NCBI GenBank assembly: GCA_020849765.1
Contig: JADLAY010000069.1
Coordinates: forward strand, 186,001-250,000
Direction: 5' to 3'
DNA: 64,000 nt
Source of the DNA: Anaerolineae bacterium
GTDB taxonomy: Bacteria; Chloroflexota; Anaerolineae; Aggregatilineales; Phototrophicaceae
This document shows positions 46,755 through 55,186 of the stretch, piece after piece (the stretch's first letter is position 1; each line of letters begins with the position of its first letter). Under the pieces are notes generated by a model. The model was not told the origin of the DNA. It ran no database searches and worked only from the letters and a program-made list of their open reading frames with translations. The translations under genes and the position numbers were made by a program.

Positions 46755-46783
46755 AAAACGGGGGCCACTGTCGCCCCCGTTTT
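46755..46783. terminator. bidirectional rho-independent terminator
   Basis: 11-bp perfect stem (AAAACGGGGGC / GCCCCCGTTTT, loop of 7) with A-run before and T-run after, between two convergent genes (malic enzyme and the GlcG-DinB fusion). It should stop transcription in both directions. Confidence 0.85.
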
Positions 46784-46803
46784 GATTCTCGCACCCTGCC
46801 GCG

Positions 46804-47700
46804 TTAGCCTGCGATGGCCTGCATCCATGGGATGTGTTCGGCGTAATGCTCGTAGCTGTTGCCGATGATCCACTGGATGATCGGCAGGTCACTGGTCGCG
46901 CCGGATTGGAAGGCCGTGTACGACTGGTACAGATCGTCGTCCGTCAGGTCGCTCAACTTGGTCAGCATTTGGCGGTGCGCATCGTTGAGCGCGACCATAA
47001 CTTCGTTCCACGACATGCCTTCGTAACGCTGGCGCAGGATGGCGTTAATCTTGTCGAAATCGCCGCTGTTCCAGGTCTCGTCATCGATGCCCATCCGGCT
47101 CGCCCGCGGCTCGCGATCGAGCATGGCGTTGATCGTGTCTTCCCACATGACGATGTGCACGACGTGATCTTTGACCGTCCACCCCTCGGCGTCCTTCAGC
47201 TGCGTGCGCTGTGCATCGCTCAGCGTGGCCAGATATCCCTGGAGTTCGTGCCATCCGCGCTCGATCCGCTTGAGCAGCTCGACCTTGCTGATGCGCAGTG
47301 CCGCCGCGCCAATCCGCGCCAGCGCGACATCTTCCTCTTCTGAAAGGCCGCTGACGCCGACCGCACCGACGACCCGGTCTTTGTAGTAGAGCGGTACCGC
47401 ACCACCCCAACCGGTGTAACGCAAATCGCCGAAGTTGGTCAGCGGCCAGCCTTCCTCGCGGGCTCGCGCGCCAACCGCGCCGGACTCGGCTCGCTCACGT
47501 GAGGCGGTGAACGCCTTGTGAATGGCGTTATTGATCGACGCCAGCGGGCAGCCATCCGTGCGTATGAAGGCGAACAACTCACCGTGCGCATCGGTCACGG
47601 CGACCGCCGCGCCTTTGCCCTGGCTTTCCAGTTCTGCCTGAACGGCGGCGACCACGCGCTGCGCGTCCGTATGCGAAAGTTTATAGGCGATGCCCACCAT
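46804..47700 (-). CDS. GlcG/HbpS-like domain fused to a DinB-like domain
   Basis: 298 residues in two parts. Residues 8-137 are a GlcG/HbpS (DUF336, heme-degrading/binding-like) domain: AVAVTDAHGELFAFIRTDG, INNAIHKAFTASRER, YKDRVVGAVGVSG. Residues 140-295 are a DinB/DfsB-like helical bundle: WHELQGYLATLSD, GWTVKDHVVHIVMWED with candidate metal His residues, and NSYEHYAEHIPWM near the end. I do not know a described function for this pair. An AAAGGA site lies before the ATG. Monocistronic by position, bounded by a bidirectional terminator downstream. Confidence 0.75.
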   Translation of the reverse strand: MVGIAYKLSHTDAQRVVAAVQAELESQGKGAAVAVTDAHGELFAFIRTDGCPLASINNAIHKAFTASRERAESGAVGARAREEGWPLTNFGDLRYTGWGGAVPLYYKDRVVGAVGVSGLSEEEDVALARIGAAALRISKVELLKRIERGWHELQGYLATLSDAQRTQLKDAEGWTVKDHVVHIVMWEDTINAMLDREPRASRMGIDDETWNSGDFDKINAILRQRYEGMSWNEVMVALNDAHRQMLTKLSDLTDDDLYQSYTAFQSGATSDLPIIQWIIGNSYEHYAEHIPWMQAIAG

Positions 47701-47755
47701 AATCTGTCCTTTTGCTGCGTATCAGGAGATGAATGCAATTATACGATTCCACCCA

Positions 47756-48901
47756 CTACCCAAGCACTTCGTTCACGCGTACCCAGCGTCCCTCGTCAGC
47801 AGAGCGTTGCGCCGCCGCCATGGTCGCCTGGATGTGGAAGCCATCCTCGAAGCTGGGTCTGGCCTGGCGTCCTTCTGAGATCGCCTTGAGGAACTGGTAC
47901 TGGCATTCCGTATGCGAGCGGACGAAATCCGGCGCCATCGACCAATCGGGCGCCTTCTGTCCCTCGTAGCGATTGCCCGTCTCGACCAGACGCACGCCGC
48001 GCATGCCTCCGAGCGGGGTCGCCGGATCGCTGACATCGTAGACTTCGAGCCAGCCTGGACGCGCCGCATCGAAGCGCAGCGATCCCTTCTCGCCGTAGAT
48101 TTCGATCACGAGTTCGTTGGCGATGCCGGTGCCCAGGCGCGATGCCTCGACCAGCCCGACGGCGCCGCCGGTCGTGCGCAGGTGCATGAAGGCGAGGTCA
48201 TCGACGTCGACCGGCGCCAGTTCGCTGCTGCCCGCCGCCACCGGACGATCTTTGATCACCGTCTCCAGCGTCGCCTGTACGCCTGAGTACTCCCCCAATA
48301 GCGAGTAGACCAGATCCAGCGCATGGGAGCCGATGTCGATCAGCGCGCCGCCGCCGGAGTCGCGTTTGCGAAGCTTCCACGAGATCGGCTTGTTCGGGTC
48401 GATGTAGCTGCTGCGATAGAAGCGTGCCCGAAACGAGAAGACGCGCCCGACGAAGCCCTCATCCATCAGTTGGCGCGCACGCATCATAGCCGGGAAGAAG
48501 CGCATGTTGAACGTCATTTGCGTGTTGACGCCCGCTCCCTGCGCCGCGGCAACCATCCGCGCGCCGTCCTCGACGCCGAGCGAGAGCGGTTTATCGCAGT
48601 AGAGATGCTTACCTGCCTGCGCACCCGCGACCATGATCTCCGCGTGCGAGCCGTTCGGCGTGCAGCAGTCGATCACGTCCACGTCGTCGCGCGCGATCAC
48701 TTCGCGATAATCCGCCGACCAGACGTCGCAGCCGATCTCGCGGGCGGCGGCCTCCGCCGTCTCTGCGCGGGATGTCGCGACAGCCACCACGCGCACCGTG
48801 TCATTTGGCAGTCCATAATGAAAGGGGATCGCTTTGTACCCCAGCGCATGAACACGGCCAATCGCACCATAGCCGATGAGCGCGACTCGAAGTTTCTCCA
48901 T
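47756..48901 (-). CDS. Gfo/Idh/MocA family oxidoreductase
   Basis: 381 residues. N-terminal Rossmann fold with VALIGYGAIGRVHALGY, then VDVIDCCTPNGSHAEI and the catalytic lysine in HLYCDKPLSL (the usual EKP is DKP). The C-terminal alpha/beta domain includes GGGALIDIGSHALDLVYSLLGE. The family uses NAD(P) to oxidise or reduce sugars, inositols and related polyols; the substrate is unknown. Very strong GGAGGTGA site before the ATG. No sugar transporter or kinase is adjacent, so pathway context is missing. Confidence 0.9.
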   Translation of the reverse strand: MEKLRVALIGYGAIGRVHALGYKAIPFHYGLPNDTVRVVAVATSRAETAEAAAREIGCDVWSADYREVIARDDVDVIDCCTPNGSHAEIMVAGAQAGKHLYCDKPLSLGVEDGARMVAAAQGAGVNTQMTFNMRFFPAMMRARQLMDEGFVGRVFSFRARFYRSSYIDPNKPISWKLRKRDSGGGALIDIGSHALDLVYSLLGEYSGVQATLETVIKDRPVAAGSSELAPVDVDDLAFMHLRTTGGAVGLVEASRLGTGIANELVIEIYGEKGSLRFDAARPGWLEVYDVSDPATPLGGMRGVRLVETGNRYEGQKAPDWSMAPDFVRSHTECQYQFLKAISEGRQARPSFEDGFHIQATMAAAQRSADEGRWVRVNEVLG

Positions 48902-48991
48902 GGCTCACCTCCGTAAATCCGACATGCCGCAGAGTGTAGCTCAGACTTGCGTCGAATGCCGGGGCCGGTGAGCCATGTGAAAGCGAAAGGG

Positions 48992-49705
48992 TCAGGCGCT
49001 CCTGCGGCGGCTGCGTCCCGTGAAGGCGAAGATGAAGTAGAGGATGCTGGCGATGGCCTGGGCGGCACCGGCCACATACGTCCAGGCTGCGGACGTGAGC
49101 ATGTCGCGGGCCGCATGGCGCTCATCCTCCGACGTGATCAAGCCGTAGTCGTTCAGCATCTTGAGGGCGCGGTTGCTGGCGTCAAGCTCGACCGGAAGCG
49201 TGACCAGCGCGAAGATCGCGCTGCCGCTGATGAGCAGCACGCCGATCCAGGCGATAGCCGAGTCGGCGGCAAACAGGCCGGTGCCGAAAATGAGATAGCC
49301 TAACGTCGAGCCGATCGAAATCAGCGGCACCAGGCCGGAACGGATCTTCATCCACAGGTAGCCGTCTCGATCTTGTGCCGCATGGCCGATTTCGTGGGCT
49401 GCGATGCTCATCGAGGCGATGCTCGGTTGTGCGGCCACGTTTTGCGACAGGCGCAGAATGTTCTGTTGCGGATCGTAATGATCGCTGAGCTGGCCGGAAG
49501 TGACTTCCACGCGCACGTCATTCATTTGTTCGCGCGGGAGCAGCGTCTGCGCGACTTCGACGCCATTGACCGAGCGTTGGTTCGCCACCTGTGACCACTT
49601 GCTGTAAGTCGAGCGAATGCGGTTCTGTGCCCACATCGTCAGCAAGAACGCCGGGATGACGAACACGAAATACATCGGATCGAGATAGAGACCATTGCCA
49701 TACAT
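48992..49705 (-). CDS. YugP-type membrane zinc metallopeptidase
   Basis: 237 residues, PF04298-like. An N-terminal helix (MYFVFVIPAFLLTMWAQ) is followed by a QLSDHYDPQQNILRLS segment and the zinc motif HEIGH (His104, Glu105, His108). Two central helices (VPLISIGSTLGYLIFGTG, IGVLLISGSAIFALVTLPVELDASNRA) carry the conserved ELDAS with the likely third ligand. A C-terminal helix and a basic tail (GRSRRRSA) end it. A membrane-embedded protease of unknown substrate. AAGGAA site upstream. Transcribed divergently from the AI-2E family gene. Confidence 0.92.
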   Translation of the reverse strand: MYGNGLYLDPMYFVFVIPAFLLTMWAQNRIRSTYSKWSQVANQRSVNGVEVAQTLLPREQMNDVRVEVTSGQLSDHYDPQQNILRLSQNVAAQPSIASMSIAAHEIGHAAQDRDGYLWMKIRSGLVPLISIGSTLGYLIFGTGLFAADSAIAWIGVLLISGSAIFALVTLPVELDASNRALKMLNDYGLITSEDERHAARDMLTSAAWTYVAGAAQAIASILYFIFAFTGRSRRRSA

Positions 49706-49931
49706 GCGGTTGGTTCCTTATGTGCCACAAATACTATTCGTTATATTGTCGTTTCTTGGAGTAAAAACGGATGGGTCGTCTGGGCGATACCCATTTCATC
49801 CGTCTGGCTGGTTTTGGGCAGGATAGGTCAAGTGGGTAATCAAACCTAGCCTGACTTTACCATGTGCCCTCTGGTTCCCCCTGCTACATTAGGCTATATC
49901 ACCCCGCCTGTGCGTGATGAGGTTTTCACGT

Positions 49932-51065
49932 ATGAGTACGCAGCAGATATTCAAGGGTACGCTCGTCATCCTGACGACCCTGATCGCCTCGGTTATCTTG
50001 ATCACGAACGTGCGCATCCTGATCGTGCTCTTGATCGCTATCATTATTGCGTCTGCACTCCGGCCTTATGCCGCCGCTTTGCATCGCATTGGTATCCCGA
50101 ACGGCCTTGCCATTACGCTCGTCTATCTCTTGCTCGGTCTCGGGATAGCCACACTGCTCGTCTTGGTACTGCCGCCGATTGTGCGCCAGCTGGCGAACTA
50201 TATGGAGAACGAATGGCAGCTCGCGACGCGCATCATCGTGGCGCAGAACTGGTTCGAGCAGCAAATAAGCCGCCTGGCCAATCAGGACGTGCAGCTAGGG
50301 AACAGCGACGAGCTGCGCCAGGCCGTTTACGACCTGATCGCACAGGTTCGCATCTCTGCCCCATCGACCCTCCTGGTCATCGGCAACACAATCGGCGAGG
50401 CCCTGCTTACGTTTGTCATGGGCGTCTACTGGCTGACCGCGCGTGACAATGCGCTCACGTTCCTGGCATCACTATTTCCGCAGCATCAACAGCAGCGCTT
50501 TGTCGACATCGCCGTCGAGGTCGAGACGACCATGGGCAGCTACGTCCGCGGCATCGTGTTGGTTGGGTCATTCGTTGGCCTGGCAAACTTCGTGGTTCTG
50601 GCTTTATTTCGAGTCTCTAACGCGGCGACCCTGGCGTTCATCATCGGACTGACGACAATGCTGCCCGTCGTCGGTGGCTTCATCGGTGCGGGCACGGCGA
50701 CGCTGCTGGCGCTGCTCGTCTCTCCGCTGCAGGGGCTGATCGTCTTTGGGACCTTCATCGCTGTCCAGCAGGTCGAGATGAACGTGATCACTCCGCGCGT
50801 GATGGCGCACAGCGTCGGCATCGATCCGCTGCTGGTGATCCTGGCCGTGTTCGTCGGCTTTGCCATGTATGGCCCGACCGGCGCGCTGATCGCCGTGCCG
50901 CTCGCCGGGGCGCTCGCCGTTCTCGTCCAGCGTTTGATCGTCGAGCCGCGCGTGGCCCAGCTTCGTTATGAGGTCCACGATGGCGGCATCTTGCTCAGCC
51001 CAGCGCCGCAGAGTCATAAAGACTCCAATCAGGTCGTCGAGACGCCTGCCCGTTCACCGACTTGA
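49932..51065 (+). CDS. AI-2E family transporter
   Basis: 377 residues with the AI-2E/TqsA-PerM layout: paired N-terminal helices (LVILTTLIASVILITNV, LIVLLIAIIIASALRPY), helix 3, a long amphipathic loop (residues 85-150), then a cluster of helices ending in MLPVVGGFIGAGTATLLALL and FAMYGPTGALIAVPLAGALAVL. Members export AI-2 or act as antiporters; the substrate is not deducible. ATG at 49932 with GAGG 9 bases upstream; an in-frame start at 49914 is weaker. 27 bases before the next membrane protein gene, so probably an operon. Confidence 0.88.
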   Translation: MSTQQIFKGTLVILTTLIASVILITNVRILIVLLIAIIIASALRPYAAALHRIGIPNGLAITLVYLLLGLGIATLLVLVLPPIVRQLANYMENEWQLATRIIVAQNWFEQQISRLANQDVQLGNSDELRQAVYDLIAQVRISAPSTLLVIGNTIGEALLTFVMGVYWLTARDNALTFLASLFPQHQQQRFVDIAVEVETTMGSYVRGIVLVGSFVGLANFVVLALFRVSNAATLAFIIGLTTMLPVVGGFIGAGTATLLALLVSPLQGLIVFGTFIAVQQVEMNVITPRVMAHSVGIDPLLVILAVFVGFAMYGPTGALIAVPLAGALAVLVQRLIVEPRVAQLRYEVHDGGILLSPAPQSHKDSNQVVETPARSPT

Positions 51066-51092
51066 ACCAGGCGTGATCTTTGGAGGAGTTCG

Positions 51093-51857
51093 ATGAAAGG
51101 ATTTAATCGCCAACGAGTTCCGTGGAAATGGCTAGCAGGGCTGGCCCTGATCCTCGTCGTCTTTACGTTGACCGTGCCGGTAGAGAGTCAGGATGCCACG
51201 CTGCCGCCGCCCGGCCAGGTCGCCGAAGATGCGGTTGATCTGACGGTGGATGCGGCGGAAACGACGGTCACCGTCGTGCAGGATTTGCTCAACCGAATTG
51301 CGCAGCCACCGAGTTCTGATCTGGCGCGCGTTCTGTTCGTGATCGGTGGGATTGTGCTGCTCCTCGCGGGATGGCGCGTTTACGACTTCATCATCGTCCT
51401 GGCCGGAGCCGTCGTCGGGGGTACGATTGCCACAGCCCTGGTCGGCGGGGATAGCGCGGTGGTGGATCTGGCCGCATTTATCATTGGCGCGCTGCTCGGC
51501 GCGGGCCTCGCCATCGCCTTCTACTATGCCGCGGTGCTCTTGATCGGTGCATACGTCGGCATCGTCCTGATCACAGCCTTGTATGCCGCTCTGGGCTCAA
51601 CGCCCGCGTCTGACATTGTGCTGCTGCTGGGCGCCGTCGTTGGGGCCGTCATTATGCTCGCGCTCTCATTCGAGTTTCTGGTCTTGTTCTCGGCACTGCT
51701 CGGCGCACAGCTCCTCGTCTACGGGCTGGGGCTGGACACGATCTGGATCTTGCTGCTGGCTCTGGCAGGGGCGGTGATCCAGTTCGGGTTGACGCGCACG
51801 TTTCACTATGAGATCCGCCGCCGTCCTCGCCCTTTGTTCCGGCGGCGCGTCGTCTAG
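51093..51857 (+). CDS. membrane protein with DUF4203/TMEM198-like helices
   Basis: 254 residues. A signal peptide-like N-terminus (WLAGLALILVVFTLTVPVESQ), an extracytoplasmic linker (to about residue 75), then seven hydrophobic segments with small-residue packing (IIVLAGAVVGGTIATALVGG, FIIGALLGAGLAIAFYYAAV, LLLGAVVGAVIMLAL), as in DUF4203 proteins. It ends in a strongly basic tail (EIRRRPRPLFRRRVV). Function unknown. GGAGGAG lies 4 bases before the ATG. Probably co-transcribed with the AI-2E family gene. The DUF4203 match is by pattern only. Confidence 0.6.
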   Translation: MKGFNRQRVPWKWLAGLALILVVFTLTVPVESQDATLPPPGQVAEDAVDLTVDAAETTVTVVQDLLNRIAQPPSSDLARVLFVIGGIVLLLAGWRVYDFIIVLAGAVVGGTIATALVGGDSAVVDLAAFIIGALLGAGLAIAFYYAAVLLIGAYVGIVLITALYAALGSTPASDIVLLLGAVVGAVIMLALSFEFLVLFSALLGAQLLVYGLGLDTIWILLLALAGAVIQFGLTRTFHYEIRRRPRPLFRRRVV

Positions 51858-52009
51858 ACCATGGAACGTGGATACGTCGCCGGGTGGGATACCTCGTGTT
51901 TGGTGCAGGCACAGATCGTCGTCTCTACACTGAGAAATCCAGCCATATTGCGGATCACCAAACTCTCAGGTACTGGCGCTATGCTGTCCCAAACGCGAGG
52001 GGGACATCT

Positions 52010-54721
52010 ATGCAAAACTCATTCAGGAAGCAAACGCACGAGATGACGAAGGCCGAGTTCTTCAAGTATCCAGCGATCTGGCGCTACGTCATCGCGGTTG
52101 CTCTGGTAATCCTGGCACTCTTCATGTCCGATGCGCTGTGGGACATCGTCAAGGACACACCGTTCCCGTTCTTCGTTGCTGCGGTCGCGCTTTCGGCCTG
52201 GATTGGCGGCCTCGGGCCAGGCTTGCTGGCAACCGTTCTGTCGATTGTGCTGCTGGATTACTTCCTGCTGTCGCCGCTGCAGCAGATCTTCACCAGCCCG
52301 CGGGACATCCTGCAGTTCGTGATCTTTGCGGCAGTGGCGATGCTGGTGAGCTGGCTGGATATGGCGCGCCGCCGCGCAATCAGTGCCGTCAACAATGCCC
52401 GTGATGAGCTTCAGGCGCTGGTCGATCACATCGGCGAAGGCATCACCGCTCAGGACGCCAGTGGCAAAGTGATCTACGCCAACGAAGCTGCGGCACACCT
52501 CACCGGCCATGCCTCTGTTGCCGATATGCTGAACATGTCGGTCGATGGCATGCAGCAGCGCTATCAGATGTTCGACGAATACGGTGAGCCATTCACGAAC
52601 GCCAACCTGCCCAGGCAGCAGGTCTTTAGCGAAGGCAAGCGCGGAGAAGTCCGCTTCCGCATGCGCAACACAGCCGATGATAGCGAACGCTGGATTCATC
52701 TGGTGACGGCGCCCGTGTTCGGCCCTGGCAAGAAGCCGCGTCTTGCCGTCAACATCTTTCGCGACATCACGCCGACCATCTACGAACAACTGCGGCTGCA
52801 GCGAATCCTCGACAACCTGCCGGCACTGGTCGGTGTGATGACCACCGACGGTATCCTGACTGAATCCAACAAGGTCGCCCTCGACATCGCCGGGCTGAAA
52901 CGCGCAGATGTCATCGGCAAGCCCTTTGATCAGACCTACTGGTGGGCCTATTCGGCAGAGGTGCAGGCCCAACTGCGCGAGGCGATTGCGGCGGCGGCGA
53001 GGGGCGAATTGGTGCGCTATGATGTGGTCGTGCGCACGGGCGACAACCAGTACGCGACGATCGATTTCATGATCTCACCTCTGCGCGATAAATCCGGTGA
53101 GATCGTCGCGCTCATCCCCGCGGCCATCGACGTCACCCAGCGTAAGAAGATCGAACGTGACCGGGAGTACCTGAATCGCTTGCTGAGCCAGGAACAGGCT
53201 CGCCTGAAGATCCTGCTGGGGAATTTGCCCAGCGCTGTGTGGGAGTCCAAACCGGAAGGTCAGGGGCAGTTCACGCCGACGTTCGTCAGCGAATATTCCG
53301 AGCAGTTGTTTGGCTATTCGGCCCAGGATTGGGTCAACGAGCCGGATCTCCTTCTCAGAATCCTCCACCCCGACGATCGTGAGCGCGTCACCCAGGAGTT
53401 TTCCCAGCCGCCGGAAGACAGCCGTATCGTCCAGTATCGCATCATCACCAAAGGCGGCGACCTCAAGCACGTAGAGACGCGCTCGAAGCTGATCCGCGAT
53501 GCCGCGTCCGGGCAGTATACGCTGGTCGGCACGACGAGCGACATCTCGCAGCAGAAGCGCTGGGAGGCGGAACTGGAACGCCTCAACGATCTGCTGGAGA
53601 TTCAACGGGAGCGCCTCGCCAACATTCTGGCGAACGTGCCCGGCGTCGTCTGGGAGTCCAACATAACCCCGGATGGCGAGCAGCATTTGCTCTACATCAG
53701 CCCGTACGTCGAGACGATGCTCGGCTATTCGGTTGAAGAGATGATGGGCAACGAGGAGATCTGGCGCAATCTCGTCCACCCTGATGACAGGGAGGCGACC
53801 GTCGCCCAGATCACCCGCCTGTACGAAAACGAAGCGACCGGCACCGTTCAGTTCAGGATGGTCAAGAAGGATGGCGGTTTTGTCCCGGTCGAAGCTTATC
53901 TTACGCTGCCCAAGGCCCCGGCGCGCTTCGGCACGATCTACGCGGTGATGATGGACATCAGTGAGCGCAGGCAAAGCGAGCAGCGGATCGCTAACTACGT
54001 GGGGCGCTTGCGCCGGTCGAATCAATCGCTGCAGCAGTTCGCCTACGTTGCCTCGCACGATCTGCAAGAGCCGCTGCGGATGGTCTCAAGCTATCTGCAA
54101 TTGCTCGAGACGCGTTATCGCGACCAACTCGACGATGACGCCAAGGAGTTCATCGACTTCGCGGTCGACGGTGCGGTGCGCATGAAGCAGTTGATCAATG
54201 ATCTGCTGGCCTATTCGCGTGTCGAAACGCGCAAAGGTGACTTCACGCCGGTCGACCTGACCGAAGTCTTCGCACAGGTGCAGTCGAACCTCTCGGTCAG
54301 AATTGCGGAAACGAACGCGACCGTGACGAGCGAGAATTTACCTACTCTCAATGCAGACAAGGGGCAGATGCTACAATTGCTGCAAAATCTCGTCGGCAAC
54401 GCGCTCAAATTCCACGGCGAAGCACCGCCCGTCGTTCACGTGAGCGCGAAGCCAGTGACGGGTGCCTGGCAGATATCCGTGTGTGACAACGGGATCGGTA
54501 TCGATCCTAAGTATGGAGAACGCATCTTCGAAATCTTCCAGCGCCTTCATGGCCGCTCGAAGTATCCTGGTACCGGCATCGGACTGGCGATTTGCCGGCG
54601 CGTCGTCGAACGGCATGGGGGGCGGATCTGGTTTGAATCAGAGCCGGGCCAGGGGACGACATTCCATTTTACGGTCGCGAATACACTCAAACAGGGGCAA
54701 GGAGCCGAGGACGATGAATAG
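52010..54721 (+). CDS. DUF4118-PAS sensor histidine kinase
   Basis: 903 residues. Four N-terminal transmembrane helices (about 25-110) of the KdpD/DUF4118 type (FPFFVAAVALSAWIGGLGPGLLA), then four PAS domains in series (about 125-255, 260-375, 385-515, 525-655; each ending in a PAC-type D(I/V)(T/S) segment), then HisKA with His683 in FAYVASHDLQEPLRMV and a HATPase (NLVGNALKFHG, DNGIGI, GTGIGLAICRRVVERHGG). The HisKA type resembles those of bacteriophytochromes, which pair with Rcp1-like regulators, as here. ATG at 52010 with a GAGGGGG site. It overlaps the next gene by 8 bases. It is the sensor of a four-gene relay operon. Confidence 0.92.
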   Translation: MQNSFRKQTHEMTKAEFFKYPAIWRYVIAVALVILALFMSDALWDIVKDTPFPFFVAAVALSAWIGGLGPGLLATVLSIVLLDYFLLSPLQQIFTSPRDILQFVIFAAVAMLVSWLDMARRRAISAVNNARDELQALVDHIGEGITAQDASGKVIYANEAAAHLTGHASVADMLNMSVDGMQQRYQMFDEYGEPFTNANLPRQQVFSEGKRGEVRFRMRNTADDSERWIHLVTAPVFGPGKKPRLAVNIFRDITPTIYEQLRLQRILDNLPALVGVMTTDGILTESNKVALDIAGLKRADVIGKPFDQTYWWAYSAEVQAQLREAIAAAARGELVRYDVVVRTGDNQYATIDFMISPLRDKSGEIVALIPAAIDVTQRKKIERDREYLNRLLSQEQARLKILLGNLPSAVWESKPEGQGQFTPTFVSEYSEQLFGYSAQDWVNEPDLLLRILHPDDRERVTQEFSQPPEDSRIVQYRIITKGGDLKHVETRSKLIRDAASGQYTLVGTTSDISQQKRWEAELERLNDLLEIQRERLANILANVPGVVWESNITPDGEQHLLYISPYVETMLGYSVEEMMGNEEIWRNLVHPDDREATVAQITRLYENEATGTVQFRMVKKDGGFVPVEAYLTLPKAPARFGTIYAVMMDISERRQSEQRIANYVGRLRRSNQSLQQFAYVASHDLQEPLRMVSSYLQLLETRYRDQLDDDAKEFIDFAVDGAVRMKQLINDLLAYSRVETRKGDFTPVDLTEVFAQVQSNLSVRIAETNATVTSENLPTLNADKGQMLQLLQNLVGNALKFHGEAPPVVHVSAKPVTGAWQISVCDNGIGIDPKYGERIFEIFQRLHGRSKYPGTGIGLAICRRVVERHGGRIWFESEPGQGTTFHFTVANTLKQGQGAEDDE

Positions 54722-55163
54722 ACTTGATGCAGACTCGATCGACATTTTGTTGGTCGAGGATAACCCGGGCGACGTTCGCCTCACCCGCGAGGCGTTAAAG
54801 GACAGCAAGATCCAGAACCGGTTGTATGTGGCGGAAGACGGGGTGGAAGCGATTCGCTTCCTGCGCCATGACGAAGAGTACTCGAATGCACCGCGACCGG
54901 ACATCATCCTGCTCGATCTGAATCTGCCGCGCATGCACGGCAGTGAGGTCCTGCGCGAGATCAAATCCGACGATGAACTGAAGACGATCCCGGTCGTCGT
55001 CCTGACCACATCCGATGACGAGCACGACGTCCTCTCCGCTTACGATCTGCAGGCCAACTGCTACATCACCAAGCCTGTCGACATGATTCGTTTCGTCCAG
55101 ATCGTCAAGACGATAGAGGACTTCTGGTTCACGATCGTTAAGTTGCCGCCACATCACGACTGA
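54714..55163 (+). CDS. Rcp1-like single-domain response regulator
   Basis: 149 residues: receiver domain with ILLVEDNPGDVRLTREAL, phospho-acceptor Asp68 in ILLDLNLPRMHG, VVLTTSDDEHD and the lysine in CYITKPVD, followed by the aromatic C-terminal helix IEDFWFTIVKLP. This is the phytochrome-partner (Rcp1) subfamily, which fits the kinase immediately upstream. The ATG at 54714 overlaps the kinase stop by 8 bases; a longer frame from 54462 lies inside the kinase gene and was rejected. Confidence 0.93.
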   Translation: MNRLDADSIDILLVEDNPGDVRLTREALKDSKIQNRLYVAEDGVEAIRFLRHDEEYSNAPRPDIILLDLNLPRMHGSEVLREIKSDDELKTIPVVVLTTSDDEHDVLSAYDLQANCYITKPVDMIRFVQIVKTIEDFWFTIVKLPPHHD

Positions 55164-55186
55164 GAACTGACTGAGGACACGGGTTT

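Noticed and set aside
45085..46794. 569-codon minus-strand frame
   Set aside because: Antisense to the malic enzyme gene; no domain recognised.
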